A stretch of 64,000 nt of DNA from positions 5,880,034 through 5,944,033 of the forward strand of contig OY365814.1 in the NCBI GenBank assembly GCA_959347315.1, read 5' to 3'. The stretch comes from Bimastos eiseni. Taxonomy: Eukaryota > Annelida > Clitellata > Crassiclitellata > Lumbricidae. This document shows positions 47,601-54,868 of the stretch, in pieces (position 1 is the first letter of the stretch; each line of letters opens with the position of its first letter). The translations under genes were made by a program, and so were the position numbers. The notes under the pieces were generated by a model that saw only the letters and a program-made list of their open reading frames with translations, ran no database searches and had not been told where the DNA came from.

Positions 47601-50600
47601 TACAGGACTAGTTAAGATTTTGTCTCAGCATTCGACAGAGGTTTCCGTTTTGAAGGCTAGATCAAGCTAGCCTATGTTTCGATAGGTTTTTATGTTTCGA
47701 TAGGTTTTTATGTTTCGATAGGTTTTTATATTTCGATAGGTTTTTATGTTTCGATAGGTTTTTGTGTTTCGATAGGTTTTATGTTTCGATAGGTTTTCTA
47801 AGTGTTTGCTAATTTTGATCGAAGTCGTTTCAAGGTCGCCTATAATTAGTCAGCGGACAATATTTTCTTGAAGATATATATATATATTATATATATATAT
47901 ATACATATCAGTGATGTATGCAAGACTTGAAATTTCAAGACCAAGACGAGACCGAGACAGTGAGGTGCCGAGACCGAGACACTATGTTGAAGACAGTACG
48001 AGACAGTAAAAGACAAGTGATCTTATATAAAATGCTGTAAAATACTAATGTATCAATTTTTGGGAATAATGTTTAATTTTAATTTCAATTTTAAACTTAT
48101 AATGTATATAGTACCAATTCCTGAGAATAGGTTTTATATTGCCGCATTTTGTCTTTTTCGATACCTCTTCGTCGGCCTATCTTCTGAATAGTATAAAAAA
48201 TCTTCTATAGACGATTTTAAAAAAGGAAATTCGATACCAATTACCAAACGAAACTAAAAAGTTGCGCTTATCCTTACTCACCCTGAGAAACCCGAAGTGT
48301 CCCGATCGTTTCGGTTATGGTGGTTTTGCATCAAAGACCAACGGCACGGCACAGCTATTGTTTGTCAATAACTTCATATGCGTTAATTTCAGGTTCTCTG
48401 TCAGACATTTTTCCACTTTAAGATAATTGAATAGATTTCAGTATCATGTGACTCGCGCGTTAACCAGAATTACCGTTTCTCGGCGATACCGGTTTCAGTT
48501 TCTAGCGCAAGATTTGAAGACAATTAACGCGAGACTTATCGAGACTGCTTGTTCGAGACATAACAAGACTTTCACTTCAAGACAGTTTCTAAAAATGTCG
48601 AGACACTACCTCGAAACCGAGACCGAAACAACAGGTTTGATTCCGAGACCGAGACACTAAAAACTGTCTCGAGGCGTCTCGAGAGCGAGACACTGTCTCA
48701 AGACCATACAACTCTGAAATATATAGGCATATATATACTTATATATCAATCAATCAATCAATCAATCAATTCAAGTTTATTTGGCAAACCAAAGTAACAA
48801 ATTACATGAGATCGGCATAACAAACAAATTTTATAATTACACAGGGGACCCAATTAAGGACGGAGGGTCCGGCAGGTTAGGGCCACCAATAAGTTAGGTA
48901 CAAAGTAGTTGGGTACAGAGGCCAAAATGTGAGTCGAGTGTTTGAAAATAACATGGAGGAGCAAAACTTAACTAATCTTAACTAACGAATGTGCAACATT
49001 AAGCGAGTAAAGGCACATTGTAAGATAATAGGGATTGCCTAATCAAAGTAGCTGACCACAACCGGTAATTGAAGTAGCTAATGACAAAGTGAATCACAAT
49101 TTATCTTATCAGGAGTATTACCGGAACTACTGTAATCAGATTTCTCAATGATGAAGCACACGTATGCCAACGATTGTCATAAGTGAGGTTGATCGCAGTA
49201 ATGGTTACAATTCACCAGATATAATAGCAGATTTAATATTGTTTTTGAATGAATGGAAATTGGGAATGAGACTTAAATTGGCAGAGATAGAATTCCAGAT
49301 TCTAGGACCTTTGCACTTAATGGCCATTAGCCTAGTGTTTGTTCTAGCATAAGGAATGTACAAGGTGTTAGGATCTCTACCAAGGTGATACAATAATCCT
49401 GCATTAGGCGTAAAATAATCATGGAAGATACTTGGTAGGGAGTTGTGAAAGTACCGATGCATAAAGAGGCTTATTTGGAGCTTATTTATCTGCTCAATTT
49501 TGAGCATCCCTCTAGCTACGAATACTTCACTGGTATGAGCATTATAGTGAATACCAGCCACAAATCTTATTGCTCTTTTTTGAATAACGCCTATCTTATT
49601 TAGGGTGGATTTGTAGGTAGAGGCCCATATTATTGCACAGTATGTTAGGTACGGGTATATTAGCGAAAAATAGAGAGTGGAGCGAGCTTTGGCCGGCAGT
49701 ACCTTAGATAGCCTAGATATGATACCTAGATTTTTAGAAATTTTAACCGAAATAGCATCAATATGTTCTTTCCAAGAGAGATGCTGGTCTACAATAAACC
49801 CTAGGAATTTAGACGATGACACTTGAGTTATAGGAGTATCCAATATTTTAATTTCAGGCACGTGGGCTGGTGGTAATTTTCTGTAAGCTCTAAATAGCAC
49901 AAAGTTTGTCTTATCTAGATTAAGTGTCAATTTATTAGCGCTGAACCAATTGGAAATATTGGTTAATTCAACATTTATGGTATTTATGAGAATTTCTAAA
50001 GAGGAGTGGGAAGCGAATAAATTCGTATCGTCAGCAAAAAGAATAAAAAAGGAGATTAGGCGAGACGCTAGGTAAGTCATTAATATATAAGATGAATAGT
50101 AGAGGACCTAAAACCGATCCTTGCGGAATACCAGAACAAATAGTATTCATTGGGGAGTAAGTATAGTTGCAGTAAACAAGCTGATGTCTATTTTCCAGGT
50201 AGCTCTTAAACCAGTTTAGTTGGGATCCGCGGATGCCATAGTTCATTCGTTTTTTTAATAAAATGTCATGATTAAGAGTATCAAATGCCTTAGCAAGGTC
50301 CAGGAAGATGCCTATAGAATATTCGTTTTTATCCATGGCTTGAGTTATTTTATCGTGCATGGTCAAGAAAGGCATATAAGACGAGTGCCCAGATTGGAAT
50401 CCATGTTGAGAAGGGAAAAGGACACTGATTTTATCAATGTAGCAAGTAAGGCGAGTGTGCATAGCTTTCTCAAAGATCTTAGAAAATGCGGGTAATATAG
50501 AAATGGGTCTGTAGTTAGAAGGGGAATTCCTAAGTCCTTTTTTAAAAACAGGGATCACTTTGGCATCTTTTAAGGCTGTAGGAAAAATACCAGCGTTGAA

Positions 50601-52577
50601 AGAGCAGTTTATAATTTTGTCCAACGCAGTAGCCACAAAAGGTAAACTAGAGATCATGATGGATAGGTCAATGTCATCCACGCCTCTAGAACGAGAGGGT
50701 TTTAAGGAGTTTCCAATTGCGATTATTTCATTTGTTGAAATTTCAGCAAGCTATAAGATTCAGTGTTAGGAGCTTTCATATATTTGTCCGGTTGTTGGCT
50801 AGAAATAGTAAGGTTATTAGCCAGAGAGTTTGCAATTTCAGTGAAATAGTTATTAAGTTCAGTCGCTATTTTTAATGGGCTCTCCAAGGTTACCTCACCC
50901 CTGCGCAACTCCTTAATGTTCCCATCAATGGGAGAGGTACCATTAATTATAAGGTCTCTAAGAATCTTCCACGTCATCTTAAGATTTTGGCTGTATTTAG
51001 TAAGCTCTACCTCTAAACAACTTTTTTCTGCCAAGATCTTAAGTGTTTTCAGCTCATTCCTGTAAGCTGTATATTTTTGCCTATTTGCATCGGTGGGACA
51101 TTTAAGTAATTTTAGGGGCAATTTTGACTCGGTTTTACAGGCTTTAAGGAGCCCAGAGGTCATCCAAACCTTTCTTATAATTTTCTGTTTATTAGTTAGC
51201 TTTGAAGTGTAATGATATGCTTCATCATAGGCTTTTTTATAATCATTTATAAAGCAATCGTATGCGTGATTCGCATTACGTTTTTCACAGGCCTCTAGGG
51301 TCGTCTTCCAATTTAGCTGCGAGAGAATATTCAGGAAAGAAGTTGTGGCCAAAGGACTGAAATTCCTTTGGATATGTTTGGTATTTCTATAAGAGGACTT
51401 AAAGGTGAAGTCAAAGACGGCTGAAATAGGAAAGTGGTCTGATATGCCAGATATCACAATTTTGGATTCAATCAGTTTTGGCCAAGCGTCGGTAAAGATG
51501 TTATCAATTAAGGATGCTGTAAATTCGGTAATATATATATATATATATTATATATATATAAGAGGGCAATTGACCAGTCCTCTTCCTCGTTGCCTAATCT
51601 TCGTACCAACAGTGTACTTAAGTGTAATCGTTATAGCCGAGTTGGTTGTAAGGGCGAAAGTGGGGTAGAGTATCAAAAGAAAATTTCTGTTATCTGCCGT
51701 GGCGGTGACAGTTGAGAGGCCATCGAAGCCCTAACCCTATACAATATTTTCAGCCCACGCATCTATTCTCATACTCTTATTACTCAGTCACATCCGCTCT
51801 TCCTTATTATCATCCTACTTCACTTTTGCTGGTCCTATACAGTTTCAACTCAGCTCAAGTTCCCTTACCGATAGAGATATGCCTTTACAACAAGCTCTTT
51901 CAAGTTTCAACACATACTTAAAAACTGTAGGTCTACTTATCAATGGCTGGGAGTGCCTCTGAGCAATCAAATCGAAAAGTCCACGTAGAGATCCACCAAA
52001 TGAATGATTTAATCAATTGAATAATATAGTAAATAACATCCCACATAGATATTCGTTCCTGAAACGATCTATCTGATCAATTCCTCAATTTCTTACTATC
52101 CTATTCTGCCCATCTCGTTGCTCACTCAAACACGCATGTATCAAGCATACCAAGCATAATTAGCTCGTCAATTAATCACTCATCAGGCTATCTAGAGTAA
52201 AAACTCAAGCTCTAACTTTTTAACATGATAGACTCTATCCCTGAGCCATCAACCCAGCCGCCTCCTTTCCATTCATCTAACTCTAAACTCGACCAACCGT
52301 CGCAGCTTTTCTGCCTCCTTGCTAACTGTTCGTCTTGCAACCGTGCTATGTTCTCTACCTTCAGCCTCTGGAGTCTGCATGGACACCCTCACCGACTTGA
52401 CGCAGCGCTCGTGAGCAATGTCCGGCACTCAGCTTTCGAGTGGCACTTTACAAATTCAGACTGGGTAGTTTTGAATCGTCTTACGTAGATTTGATCGTTC
52501 TTGAGTCGTTCTTTCAGTTGGCTAAGAACTGAGTCTGCATCGAGGTTCTTCTTACTTGATATGAGGTCTTCCATGAC
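22808..52577 (-). CDS. Unconventional myosin motor with C-terminal SH2 domain, 23 exons
   Basis: Assembled by joining 23 exons (listed one by one) whose splice phases all agree; 2,745 nt, 914 residues plus TGA. Motor, residues 2-682: P-loop GVSGAGKTE (98-106), LEAFGNA, switch I NGNASRFG (146-153), FHIFYY, switch II DMPGFE (365-370), [44 protein letters not shown], converter end GKTKIFLKD (659-667). No IQ motif follows. The linker has YSLV (Y686), YAQV (Y696), YSLL (Y726), YGEI (Y792) and an acidic Ser/Asp patch. SH2, 824 to ~905: [19 protein letters not shown] (R849), GYTLSF, RHYMI (H869). Expected role (inference): actin-associated ATPase that binds phosphotyrosine. Odd: P-loop Glu is Val, switch I Ser is Ala, two GC-AG introns. 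The first codon found is V-M, directly after an acceptor 33 bp from an assembly gap, so M2 may be the start or more N-terminus may be missing. Myosin-SH2 fusions are, from memory, known in choanoflagellate surveys; orthology is untested. Confidence 0.88.
23157..23520. other. A-rich intron sequence, no exon
   Basis: Part of the 876-bp intron 22. It gives open frames on the minus strand only because it is very A-rich on the plus strand. An AT microsatellite is at 23,861-23,885. Confidence 0.6.
23934..24232 (-). CDS. Myosin-SH2 exon 22 (linker and SH2 start)
   Basis: Residues 733-831. Holds the acidic patch (764-777), [18 protein letters not shown] and the SH2 opening [10 protein letters not shown]. 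The WF..TQ..FL segment just before the SH2 domain resembles that in HSH2D/SH2D2A/SH2D7-type adaptors. The phase-2 donor AAGAAA|gtagga splits the SH2 domain. Confidence 0.9.
24989..25137 (-). CDS. Myosin-SH2 exon 21 (tyrosine linker)
   Basis: Residues 683-732. Holds three tyrosine motifs in 41 residues (VYSLV, VYAQV, FYSLL) in a Ser/Lys-rich, probably unstructured stretch. It joins the converter end in phase 1, so no IQ-bearing exon is required between them. Confidence 0.85.
25520..25740 (+). mobile_element. LINE reverse-transcriptase fragment in a myosin intron
   Basis: The open stretch has [16 protein letters not shown] and [13 protein letters not shown], matching the LFADD catalytic strand and following helix of LINE reverse transcriptases (LADD instead of FADD). 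Plus strand, opposite to the host gene; ~65 codons only. Confidence 0.65.
25786..25856 (-). CDS. Myosin-SH2 exon 20 (converter end)
   Basis: Residues 659-682, [25 protein letters not shown] is the invariant end of myosin converters. The following residues LSTQDN have none of the IQxxxRGxxxR pattern. Acceptor aacttttag, donor AACG|gttagt. Confidence 0.9.
27053..27160 (-). CDS. Myosin-SH2 exon 19
   Basis: Residues 623-658 ([15 protein letters not shown] through GGWQIG). Corresponds to the RY..L segment and helix before the converter end. Phase 2 in, phase 2 out. Confidence 0.85.
28330..28415 (-). CDS. Myosin-SH2 exon 18 (SH1 helix region)
   Basis: Residues 595-622, [20 protein letters not shown]. 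Aligns with QL...GVLE.IRI...GFP.R of myosins. Acceptor ctcttcag, donor AAAC|gtgagt. Confidence 0.92.
28515..28835. repeat. TTGG/TTGA-rich degenerate tandem repeat
   Basis: Low-complexity tract built from ggttggttggtttgttcg-like units in intron 17. No exon in it. Confidence 0.7.
28892..29011 (-). CDS. Myosin-SH2 exon 17 (actin-binding helix-loop)
   Basis: Residues 555-594. [20 protein letters not shown] matches the L..T.PHFVRCIKPN block of myosin motors. Phase 0 on both sides; donor GACCAG|gtacaa. Confidence 0.93.
29020..29600. repeat. A-rich imperfect tandem repeat (GAATTCTAAAAG)
   Basis: About 20 loosely spaced copies of caacaaatcgaattctaaaag-like sequence in intron 16, immediately upstream (minus sense) of exon 17. 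It creates open frames on the plus strand that are not genes. Confidence 0.65.
31342..31392 (-). CDS. Myosin-SH2 exon 16 (loop 2 end)
   Basis: Residues 538-554 ([17 protein letters not shown]), 51 bp, phase 0-0. Matches the T(V)...FK segment that precedes SL..LM in myosins. Small, but both splice sites are good: gctgctttag and TTCAAA|gtaaga. Confidence 0.8.
32142..32197 (-). CDS. Myosin-SH2 exon 15 (loop 2)
   Basis: Residues 519-537 ([19 protein letters not shown]), 56 bp. Only this frame satisfies phase 1 from exon 14 and phase 0 into exon 16. The acceptor ttttaaag is weak, so this is the least certain exon. It would form the basic surface loop that contacts actin. Confidence 0.6.
32831..34971. 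repeat. 48-bp minisatellite (~42 units) between two 50-bp hairpin-bearing direct repeats
   Basis: The array (about 32,885-34,921) has a 48-bp unit of the form agtgacgtaacaaacagtag gaagtatcgccaaagaaag, with substitutions and a few indels. It is bounded by direct copies of a 49-50-bp sequence (32,831-32,879 and 34,922-34,971), each with the inverted pair GGACGCAA/TTGCGTCC around a 9-nt loop. It lies in myosin intron 14. Because 48 is 16 codons, the minus strand shows long open frames of repeated LFLWRY..LFVTS type, which are not genes. Confidence 0.95.
35257..35368 (-). CDS. Myosin-SH2 exon 14
   Basis: Residues 482-518: [16 protein letters not shown] through NDVLGTLFK. Aligns with V.Y...GFL.KN.D......LL..S....LF of myosins. 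Acceptor atgaccttag in phase 0, donor AAAT|gtaggt in phase 1. Confidence 0.92.
36558..36674 (-). CDS. Myosin-SH2 exon 13
   Basis: Residues 443-481: [14 protein letters not shown] through [11 protein letters not shown]. Aligns with the DESF..KL and F.I.HYAGKV blocks. Phase 0-0, 117 bp. Confidence 0.92.
36740..36990 (+). mobile_element. LINE C-terminal remnant (RRW.GH type)
   Basis: Translation reads [19 protein letters not shown], then [14 protein letters not shown], a pattern common at the C-terminus of several LINE ORF2 proteins (I..R...W.GH..R....G...G.R.RGR.R). Opposite in sense to the myosin intron it occupies. Confidence 0.55.
37194..37259 (-). CDS. Myosin-SH2 exon 12 (66 bp)
   Basis: Residues 421-442, [20 protein letters not shown]. 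Matches LIE.KP.GLFSLLDEE of myosins, in phase 0-0 with acceptor ctgtatttag and donor GACAAG|gtaaaa. It supplies exactly the block missing between the flanking exons. Confidence 0.85.
37350..37425. repeat. GGAT/ATCC repeat hairpin
   Basis: (GGAT)n followed by (ATCC)n around the inner palindrome gatggacaat/attgtccatc, so the whole tract can fold back. It sits in the intron just upstream (minus sense) of exon 12. Confidence 0.85.
37783..37857 (-). CDS. Myosin-SH2 exon 11
   Basis: Residues 396-420: [20 protein letters not shown] then NYDVV. Aligns with EQEEY..EGI.W..I.F.DN. Phase 0-0. About three residues shorter than the usual relay-loop region. Confidence 0.85.
38310..38375 (+). mobile_element. 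LINE/SINE 3' tail
   Basis: Contains the terminal word gagtggcgctatataagtgc followed by TTACATTACAATAC. Only the shared 3' end of the family is left. Confidence 0.5.
38715..38929 (-). CDS. Myosin-SH2 exon 10 (switch II and relay helix)
   Basis: Residues 324-395. [17 protein letters not shown], then [12 protein letters not shown] and [13 protein letters not shown], the RDALAK..Y.RLF, switch II and relay-helix blocks of a myosin motor. D365, G368 and E370 of switch II are kept. Donor GTCAAG|gtgagc. Confidence 0.95.
39880..39988 (-). CDS. Myosin-SH2 exon 9 (GC donor)
   Basis: Residues 288-323: [20 protein letters not shown], then [14 protein letters not shown]. Matches LL......L...L........V...LS...A. 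The only donor that keeps the conserved spacing to RDSLA is AGAAG|gcaacg, a GC donor in phase 1. Confidence 0.88.
40318..40786. repeat. Perfect (CAGT)n array, 422 bp, with a CAT/CGT lead-in
   Basis: About 105 uninterrupted CAGT units at 40,365-40,786, preceded by CAT/CGT triplets from 40,318. It lies in myosin intron 8. Perfect length of this order implies recent expansion, and the assembled length may be unreliable. Confidence 0.98.
41109..41234 (-). CDS. Myosin-SH2 exon 8
   Basis: Residues 246-287, [20 protein letters not shown] and following. Matches the E...I..IL.AIL.LGN..F block. Phase 0-0; acceptor aacttatag. Confidence 0.92.
41590..41695 (-). CDS. Myosin-SH2 exon 7
   Basis: Residues 210-245: [12 protein letters not shown] to [13 protein letters not shown]. 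Matches YL.......D......L..AM..IGFS. Acceptor attctatttcag, donor CAGAAG|gtagga. Confidence 0.92.
42052..42187 (-). CDS. Myosin-SH2 exon 6
   Basis: Residues 165-209: [18 protein letters not shown] and [12 protein letters not shown]. Matches GA.I..YLLEKSRVV.Q...E.NFHIFYQLLAG. Split Val and Arg codons at its ends restore the frame. Confidence 0.93.
43170..43275 (+). mobile_element. LINE C-terminal remnant
   Basis: Translation gives [20 protein letters not shown], a decayed RAFSVAGP..WN.LP..IR segment, followed by ...QPKTHFL. Plus strand, in myosin intron 5. Confidence 0.5.
43352..43454 (-). CDS. Myosin-SH2 exon 5 (switch I)
   Basis: Residues 131-164: [44 protein letters not shown] is the switch I block. 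Ser149 position is Ala and the usual Lys after FG is Leu; Ser150 and Arg151 are kept. Confidence 0.95.
43916..44045. repeat. Short tandem repeat, ~36-bp unit
   Basis: Four near-copies of 'acatgctaatgatggcattgcaatgtg' next to the donor of exon 4, in intron 4. Confidence 0.8.
44078..44177 (-). CDS. Myosin-SH2 exon 4 (P-loop)
   Basis: Residues 98-130: [20 protein letters not shown] and following. The ATP-binding P-loop of myosins, normally GESGAGKT, has Val for Glu. Acceptor cggttgcag; donor TTACTG|gtaagt. Confidence 0.95.
44331..45334. mobile_element. Non-autonomous hAT-type transposon, 1,004 bp
   Basis: Perfect 12-bp terminal inverted repeats CAGGGCTGTTAA/TTAACAGCCCTG, flanked by a perfect 8-bp target duplication ATAATTTA (44,323-44,330 and 45,335-45,342). 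CAG ends and 8-bp duplication fit hAT. No transposase. The interior has a GA microsatellite and a 45-bp LINE-like 3' end (44,618-44,668) also found at 58,020-58,070. Confidence 0.92.
46515..46645 (-). CDS. Myosin-SH2 exon 3 (GC donor)
   Basis: Residues 54-96: [34 protein letters not shown]. Matches PHIFAIAD.AY......QSIIISG. The phase-2 join to the P-loop exon requires ATAATAAG|gcaggc, a GC donor; no GT gives the frame. Confidence 0.9.
46851..47355. mobile_element. MITE with CCGTCCATAAATGACGTCA ends
   Basis: Left end ggagccgtccataaatgacg tca and right end its inverse (tgacgtcatttatggac). About 505 bp, AT-rich core, no coding. The same element occurs twice at 54,884-56,526. Inserted in myosin intron 2. 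Confidence 0.85.
47446..47511 (-). CDS. Myosin-SH2 exon 2
   Basis: Residues 32-53: [22 protein letters not shown]. Matches IYTYIGDILIAVNP of myosins, with Lys-Leu-Ser in place of Ala-Val-Asn. 66 bp, phase 0-0; acceptor tattttttag, donor AACGCT|gtaagt. Confidence 0.9.
47673..47798. repeat. 18-bp tandem repeat (gtttcgataggtttttat)
   Basis: About seven nearly identical units in myosin intron 1. Confidence 0.9.
47909..48716. mobile_element. hAT-like element rich in GAGAC words
   Basis: Ends read CAGTGATGTATG and, inverted, CAGAGTTGTATG. The flanks atacatat/aaatatat match 6 of 8 but are low-complexity. The terminal parts are dense in gagaccgagac; the middle is AT-rich. No transposase. Assigned to hAT only from its CAG ends. 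Confidence 0.5.
48745..51530 (-). mobile_element. 5'-truncated LINE (CR1/jockey-group) with two frameshifts
   Basis: Minus strand. 51,530-51,400 encodes the end of an endonuclease ([20 protein letters not shown]). Then comes a linker, then reverse transcriptase [58 protein letters not shown], and the thumb/C-terminal region to a stop near 49,205. Frameshifts near 50,730 and in a T-run near 50,045 break it. The 3' UTR ends with AATAAACTTGA and a (TTGA)n tail at 48,748-48,770, a CR1-like feature. The 5' side stops at an AT repeat (51,530-51,560). It lies in myosin intron 1, same strand as the host. Confidence 0.9.
52245..52465 (+). mobile_element. LINE 3' end, strongly decayed
   Basis: Ends with cgagtggcactttacaaatt, a variant of the shared 3' word, after a pyrimidine-rich stretch where short PS..AF/SLW segments recall the LINE C-terminus. 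It lies in intron 1, just past the donor of exon 1. Confidence 0.4.
52485..52577 (-). CDS. Myosin-SH2 first exon found
   Basis: Residues 1-31: [20 protein letters not shown] and [11 protein letters not shown]. Matches DDL..L..L.E..VL..L..R....IY at the start of myosin motors. The acceptor gcctttgtag shows an exon upstream. Met2 could be the start if that exon is non-coding; otherwise the protein extends into or beyond the gap. Confidence 0.85.
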
Positions 52578-52609
52578 CTACAAAGGCACAGACGAAATTA
52601 GGTCAGCTG

Positions 52610-52809
52610 NNNNNNNNNNNNNNNNNNNNNNNNNNNNNNNNNNNNNNNNNNNNNNNNNNNNNNNNNNNNNNNNNNNNNNNNNNNNNNNNNNNNNNNNNNN
52701 NNNNNNNNNNNNNNNNNNNNNNNNNNNNNNNNNNNNNNNNNNNNNNNNNNNNNNNNNNNNNNNNNNNNNNNNNNNNNNNNNNNNNNNNNNNNNNNNNNNN
52801 NNNNNNNNN
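52610..52809. other. Assembly gap (200 N)
   Basis: Exactly 200 undefined bases, a common placeholder size, so the true distance is unknown. Confidence 0.99.
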
Positions 52810-52833
52810 GTAGACCCATACATTATGTTACAT

Positions 52834-52872
<39 letters not shown>

Positions 52873-54120
52873 GTATATTCAACGTTCTCTCAGGCTGAAA
52901 TTTCCAGATGTGATGGTTCCTGCAACAAGTACTCGAGTACAACACGTGACAGTATTTCAAACACACGTGCATGTACATATACTTGCAACCTGCATGTAGG
53001 TACTTAAACGCTGAGTAGGCTTTTGCCTGCATCTGGCGCAGTTGTTGAACGCGTGTTTACTGGTTAGTTACTTCGACTCAATCAATATTAGGCCTACAAC
53101 AGCATTGATCGAAATTCAATATCATGGACAGGTTGCTCACTGCGCTGATATTTCTGACGAATAATTTTAAATGAGAATTTGTAGACCTGTCTAATGACAC
53201 GATTAGTGAAAATTAAACACTCTTTTTTAGTCTGAATTGATATACAAAAAATTACAAATTAATATTGGAAATTGCCTTATTCCTGCCTTGGTTGACCGAT
53301 AGTTTAGTGATTATTGCTTGTAGGCATACTAACAGTCGAAAGGCCGGGGTTCAAGTGATACATGCATTTTCTGCTCTACCCGCACTTCCAGCCGACTCGA
53401 TCAGACCCTATACCCAGTCCGTGGGTAGATGAGACGGCGAGGGAGAAGATTGCCCACGCGCATTTGCACTTGAGACCCATATAATACCCGTTTACTACCT
53501 GTACTTATACATGAAAACTATAAGTACTTAAAACACTATTGGTCTATGCGAAAGGAAAGGTTCTACCTTAGAAACCCTCCCAATTGGACTAGCGCCCTTG
53601 CCCAAGCAGAATGGACTGTGAGATCGATGTGTGTTGTGCAACTGAATTCGATTGTAGGCTTTAGTATGTCAACCAGACGTTTATAAGTATAGCCTTCTGT
53701 CGTGAAGAAGATTTAAAACCGGATCTTAGTAGGTATGTGGGTCGACAAATAAACCAGGTGAAAACTACAGGATACAGTTAACGCACACTATTTTTCTGTC
53801 TGATTGTTTGTCTGTGTGTCTGCTCATATGCCTGCCTAGCTGTATAGGCCTATGTTTTTCTGTCTGTCTGTATGCCTGTCTGTCTGTCACTCTGGCTGAA
53901 TGTCTGTTTGTCTGCCACTCACTATGCTTGTCTGTCCTAAATTTAAAGAAGTTAATTTGAATAGGTTCAATGAGACTGATGATTACCTAATCGAATGACT
54001 TCTAAGGCGGCGTTTATTGATCGACTAACCTACTTCCTCATCTCAGCTGCAGTTAAGTACTTCCTATGCAGAGATCGACAGATATATCTGCGCCTCTGGT
54101 TCTTTAATGATAACCGAAAT

Positions 54121-54346
54121 GAATCATATAACATAACATATCATATAACATAACATATCATATAACATAACATATCATATAACATAACATATCATATAAC
54201 ATAACATATCATATAACACATCATATAACATAACATATCATAATTATAACATAACATATCATATAACATAACATATCATATAACACATCATATAACATAA
54301 CATATCATAATTATAACATAACATATCATATAACATAACATATCAT
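54121..54346. repeat. 17-bp tandem repeat (ataacataacatatcat)
   Basis: About 13 units of atataacataacatatc-at type with a few short variants and two 'aattataac' interruptions. Confidence 0.92.
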
Positions 54347-54529
54347 GCCCTATTCGAATATCTACTCAGACCAGATCGACATCTGATCCGATCTAATATA
54401 TTAGAACTATATTTCCTTATCACAACCCAATAAAATACAATATTACCATCCCTCCGTAGTTCAGAAGCGTCCACGTCCATGCTATAGAGCACCGATGGGG
54501 CACAGTGATCGTACGTGTGAATGACTTGC

Positions 54530-54612
54530 AGCAATTGCCTCAGACAAAGATCGAACCCATGCTTTCCATGTTACAGGCCTAGCGCTCTAACAACCGGTCA
54601 CCGTGCCACGCA
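54530..54612 (-). mobile_element. tRNA-derived SINE head (candidate)
   Basis: On the minus strand, ggtgaccggttgttagagcg resembles a tRNA A box and gggttcgatctt, about 40 bases on, a B box. The spacing suits a Pol III promoter. Other B-box-like words are at 56,647-56,660 (minus, ggttcgaatcc) and 53,350 (plus). Not a functional tRNA: no cloverleaf that I can close. Confidence 0.4.
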
Positions 54613-54868
54613 ATGGCATTTATAGGTTCATGTTATAGCGCTATATTTATGTTCGACTGGGAAAAGAATTGCACAAGGCATCAATCGACGCCATCAAATG
54701 AAACCGTTGTGGGAGTCATCATGCTTTGGAGATGGCAGGCAGAGAAATTAAGATATGAGCTAATAACAATAATGATCATAATTATTTGTCACAAGCTGAC
54801 AGAGTTTCGGTTTAGATCTCAGTCATATCAGTTACACACAATGCTCAAAGTGTAACAAACAGAATTAC

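Noticed and set aside
54118..54346. Regular spacing of repeats as a CRISPR array
   Set aside because: Direct tandem repeat without unique spacers, in an animal genome.
54530..54612. A functional tRNA gene
   Set aside because: Box A- and B-like words are present, but I cannot close acceptor, D and anticodon stems; better a SINE head.
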